Positions 61,658-64,000 of a stretch of 64,000 nucleotides of DNA are shown here, in pieces. A model generated the notes under the pieces. It did no database searches, was not told the DNA's origin, and was given only the letters and a program-made list of their open reading frames with translations. Both the position numbers and the translations under genes were made by a program. How positions within the stretch are numbered: the stretch's first letter is position 1; each line of letters starts with the position of its first letter. This stretch comes from Phycisphaerae bacterium. Its GTDB lineage: Bacteria > Planctomycetota > Phycisphaerae > Sedimentisphaerales > Anaerohalosphaeraceae. The stretch covers positions 1 to 64,000 of the forward strand of contig JAAYCR010000070.1 of NCBI GenBank assembly GCA_012729675.1. The letters are read 5' to 3'.

Positions 61658-61671
61658 ATTCAAAAAAAAGC

Positions 61672-61700
61672 TTTACAAAGCCCCGCCAAAAGCGTATAGT
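61672..61700 (+). promoter_or_regulatory. Promoter of rplU
   Basis: TTTACA (61672-61677) and TATAGT (61695-61700), each one base from consensus, 17-nt spacer, 53 nt before rplU. Confidence 0.75.
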
Positions 61701-61753
61701 CTCACATTCTTTATATTTAATCGTGCAAGAAGCATTTTTAACAGGAGTAACAG

Positions 61754-62083
61754 ATGTACGCAGTGATTGAACAAGGCGGCAAACAATATAAGGTTTCGCA
61801 AGGTGATGTCATCAATATCGAGTTGGCCGAGGCAGCCCCGGACGCCAAGACCATTGAGTTGAGCAACGTGCTGTTTGTCAGCGACGGCCAGACCGTCAAG
61901 GTCGGTGCGCCCTATCTGGACGGCGCCAAGGTCATCGCCAGCTTCAAAGTCAGCGCCGAAGAGGCCGTCGTCAAAGGCCCCAAGGTCTTCCCGACTCACT
62001 TTCACCGCCGCAAAAACAGCAGCAAACGCATCGGCCATCGCCAGAAATATTTGCAGGTCATCATCGACAGCATCGAAGCGTAA
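61754..62083 (+). CDS. rplU: 50S ribosomal protein L21
   Basis: A 109-residue L21. It opens MYAVIEQGGKQYKVSQGD and ends with FHRRKNSSKRIGHRQKYLQV, both characteristic. AGGAG precedes the start. rpmA (L27), usually next to it, is absent; a strong terminator follows instead. Confidence 0.96.
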   Translation: MYAVIEQGGKQYKVSQGDVINIELAEAAPDAKTIELSNVLFVSDGQTVKVGAPYLDGAKVIASFKVSAEEAVVKGPKVFPTHFHRRKNSSKRIGHRQKYLQVIIDSIEA

Positions 62084-62110
62084 CCGTTGCAAACTTGTAG
62101 TGCATTTATC

Positions 62111-62146
62111 GCGTCTTTCGGTCATTCGGCCGAAAGACGCTTTTTT
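62111..62146 (+). terminator. Terminator of rplU
   Basis: An 11-bp perfect stem (62111-62121 with 62130-62140), 8-nt loop, then six T. It also lies just before the convergent aroDE stop. Confidence 0.93.
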
Positions 62147-62150
62147 GTGA

Positions 62151-63707
62151 TTAAACCCTGGCCAGAATGTCCATCACCACTTTTCGGATCGTCTTTTCAT
62201 CCGGTTCCTGCCCCACAAACACCCGATACTGCGCCATCGCCTGCCGGATAAACATCTCTGCCCCCGTCACCGTTCTGGCCCCCGCCTGCTCGGCCATCTG
62301 CAAAAGCCGCGTGCGAATCGGATTATACACCGTATCGAACACCGTCATCTCCGGCCTCATCACCTCGGCCGTCACCGCACAGCCATCAACCTCCGGATGC
62401 ATCCCCAGGCTCGTGCAGTTAATGACCACCTCCGGAGCCGCCTCGGCCAGCGCCTCCAGCGGTGCCGCCTTGCAGCGAAACTCCTCGGCCAACGAGGCCG
62501 CCTTGTTGCTCGTGCGGTTATAGACCGTCACATACGCCCCGACATCGACCAACCCGGCCACCACCGCCCGCGCCGCCCCGCCGGCCCCGATGACCGCCAC
62601 TTCCATCTGATGTAGACCGTGGGCGTCCACCCCCATCGCCGTCGTCAGCGTATCCAGCGCCCCGGCATAATCCGTATTATACCCGCACACAATCCCGTTA
62701 AACCCGACCTTGAGCGTATTAGCCGCCCCAATGGACTCGGCCAGCGTATCGACAAACTCGCCCTTGCCGTTGACATAATCCAGCGCGTGTGTCTTGTGGG
62801 GAATGGTCACGCTAAAGCCGCCGGTCCCCAGCCACGGCCGCGCCGCCATCGCATCGACAAACGCCGAAAACTGCTCCTGATCCCCCTCAACCCAAAACGG
62901 CAGATACACCGCATTGATATCGTCCTTCTCAAAGGCCGCATTAAACAGCACCGGGCTAAGCGAATGCCCCACCGGATTGCCGATCAGCCCGAAAACCTCT
63001 GTCTCTTTGTTCAGCGTGTCCCAGCGAAACAACTGTTTCATCTGCCCCACAGGTATCTGTCCCGGCGCCGTCGCGCTGTCGGCATCCAGCGACGCAAACG
63101 TCATAAACGCGCCCAGTTTTTTGGCCAGCACCCGCGTCATCAACCCCGCCTGCCCCATACAGAACACGATCATATCCTTACCCGCCCGCTGCAAAAGATC
63201 CAGCGCCTCAAAGCAGTCGTTGATATGCCGTACCGGGTACACCAGCTTGCAGATCGCCATCGGCCACCGGCTCAGCATGGTTTCATACTTGAGATTGATA
63301 TCCTCAAACCGCCCCTTCATCTGATGCGCCGACAAAATCAGTCGGCACTGGGGCGTATCTTTCAACACCTGTTTGAGCGGCTCGTACACCTCTTTTTTAG
63401 CAAAGGCCTTCAGTTCGCAATCAATAAAGTCCGCTCCCGCCTTGACACACGTCGCCAGAATCGCCGTCTTGTCCGCCGCCGTAAACGCCCGCGCCCCGCC
63501 CTCATCCTTTTCCCGGCATGTCGCGATCACCGGCAACTTGGTCTTTTTGGCCTGCGTCACCAACCCGGCGGCCATCTCCGCCGTCAGCCCGGCCAGCCCA
63601 TCCAGACGCACCTCCAGCGCTTCGGCCCCTGCCGCCTTGGCCGCGTGAAAACGCTCGTTCATCTGCTCGGCGTCGCCGCCCGAAATTGAAACCGCCAAAT
63701 AGGTCAT
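62151..63707 (-). CDS. aroDE: Bifunctional 3-dehydroquinate dehydratase / shikimate dehydrogenase
   Basis: A 518-residue fusion catalysing two shikimate-pathway steps. Residues about 1-215 are type I AroD: the catalytic His lies in LILSAHQMKGR and the Schiff-base Lys in MAICKLVYPVRH. Residues about 235-515 are AroE: GLIGNPVGHSLSPVLFNAAF, the catalytic Lys in FSVTIPHKTHALD, Asp in GYNTDYAGAL and the NADP loop VAVIGAGGAARAVVAGL. AroDE fusions are known in Chlamydiae, plants and planctomycetes. Start at 63707 is preceded by GAAAGGG; extra upstream codons are open but not family-like. It feeds chorismate to the trp operon. Confidence 0.94.
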   Translation of the reverse strand: MTYLAVSISGGDAEQMNERFHAAKAAGAEALEVRLDGLAGLTAEMAAGLVTQAKKTKLPVIATCREKDEGGARAFTAADKTAILATCVKAGADFIDCELKAFAKKEVYEPLKQVLKDTPQCRLILSAHQMKGRFEDINLKYETMLSRWPMAICKLVYPVRHINDCFEALDLLQRAGKDMIVFCMGQAGLMTRVLAKKLGAFMTFASLDADSATAPGQIPVGQMKQLFRWDTLNKETEVFGLIGNPVGHSLSPVLFNAAFEKDDINAVYLPFWVEGDQEQFSAFVDAMAARPWLGTGGFSVTIPHKTHALDYVNGKGEFVDTLAESIGAANTLKVGFNGIVCGYNTDYAGALDTLTTAMGVDAHGLHQMEVAVIGAGGAARAVVAGLVDVGAYVTVYNRTSNKAASLAEEFRCKAAPLEALAEAAPEVVINCTSLGMHPEVDGCAVTAEVMRPEMTVFDTVYNPIRTRLLQMAEQAGARTVTGAEMFIRQAMAQYRVFVGQEPDEKTIRKVVMDILARV

Positions 63708-64000
63708 ACCCTTTCTATACCCGCAAGTTCCGAGCTTATCAAGCACAAAAAAAACCGAAACGCCGCCGGTTACCAGCCTCCATTCGGCATTCGCCGCCCC
63801 CTCAAAAGGCCGGAATTCGCACCCATTTAAGGGTAACCAACACCGAAACGCAGATTTGTAACCAAACGGCACTGTATTTCTTTAATATTTGCTCACTACT
63901 GTCCGGTTATAAGTTGAATAATAACAATTGGTTATCATAATCGCTCTTTTGTGTTTTGTCGAACTCTTGTGAAAACGCTTCCGAAATGGGTGTTTTCTCG
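63708..64000 (-). other. Upstream region of aroDE, no gene seen
   Basis: 293 nt to the window edge, AT-rich beyond 63860. No supported gene, RNA or repeat; the aroDE promoter should be here, but no convincing hexamers were found. Confidence 0.45.

Larger units (their letters stand above)
61314..61671 (+). other. Intergenic region with an orphan dockerin-like remnant
   Basis: No complete gene. In the plus frame ending at 61584 the translation CGSADNCDGSDLDGSGVV followed by DLADFSILAAGW is a planctomycete dockerin-like C-terminus without an upstream gene (readable from about 61480). An imperfect hairpin follows (61621-61657). This looks like a gene tail left after deletion. Confidence 0.55.

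Overview
The window reads as a chromosome segment of an anaerobic, fermentative, saccharolytic planctomycete, most likely class Phycisphaerae (Sedimentisphaerales-like). This is inferred from gene content, not from a marker-gene tree. The supporting features are Tat-exported sugar oxidoreductases beside a DUF1080 lipoprotein, a PEP-CTERM protein, several secreted proteins with planctomycete-style dockerin-like Asp/Asn-rich modules, an outer membrane (BamA, Skp, lipid A genes), and a soluble NADH-linked [FeFe]-hydrogenase under Rex. No rRNA, CRISPR array or prophage was seen. The only mobile-element trace is the tail of a transposase at the left edge.

Layout. 1-4084 (minus): transposase tail, then a four-gene exported sugar-oxidation cluster (Gfo/Idh oxidoreductase, DUF1080 lipoprotein, two Tat-type TIM-barrel proteins). 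4261-6781: cimA, divergent from a methyltransferase. 6920-7314: possible small RNA and tRNA-Gln(TTG). 7372-14100 (plus): information-processing operon glmU-like, prs, rplY, pth, rpsF, ssb, rpsR, rplI, dnaB. 14166-21534 (plus): envelope operon bamA, skp, lpxD, lpxC/fabZ fusion, lpxA and a Gfo/Idh gene. 21562-27548: a Cys-rich small protein, D-lactate dehydrogenase, ispD, dprA, an HTH plus pseudo-receiver regulator, and ftsY. 27811-38042: accessory exported proteins (SGNH/TPR protein, PEP-CTERM protein, gpsA, cohesin/dockerin-like protein, C39-peptidase-like protein with an eight-cysteine tail, GLUG-repeat and InlB-repeat proteins). 38408-45476 (plus): leuS, small conserved genes, a lipid kinase, and a DUF3592/arrestin-like/ATPase trio. 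45525-52061 (plus): trp operon EGDFBA with a full attenuator and a probably leaderless leader peptide, but no trpC. 52129-53464: two small planctomycete-type proteins and a bacterial histone with a Lys/Ala tail. 53644-61313 (minus): Rex-led hydrogenase operon with a sensor kinase, followed by a single-domain response regulator. 61672-63707: rplU and an aroD-aroE fusion.

How the genes work together. The organism appears to import and oxidise glycosides, ferment to D-lactate and H2 with Rex reading NADH/NAD+, and build lipid A and an outer membrane. Tryptophan synthesis is controlled by attenuation.

The most unusual global feature is a family of 7-nt-periodic sequences at gene junctions: at least twelve arrays, several forming long AT-rich palindromes. 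Some include stop codons, one supplies the dprA start codon, and a 9-nt in-frame relative sits inside leuS. The C39-like protein with its Cys-rich tail and the histone are the best single-gene candidates for new biology.
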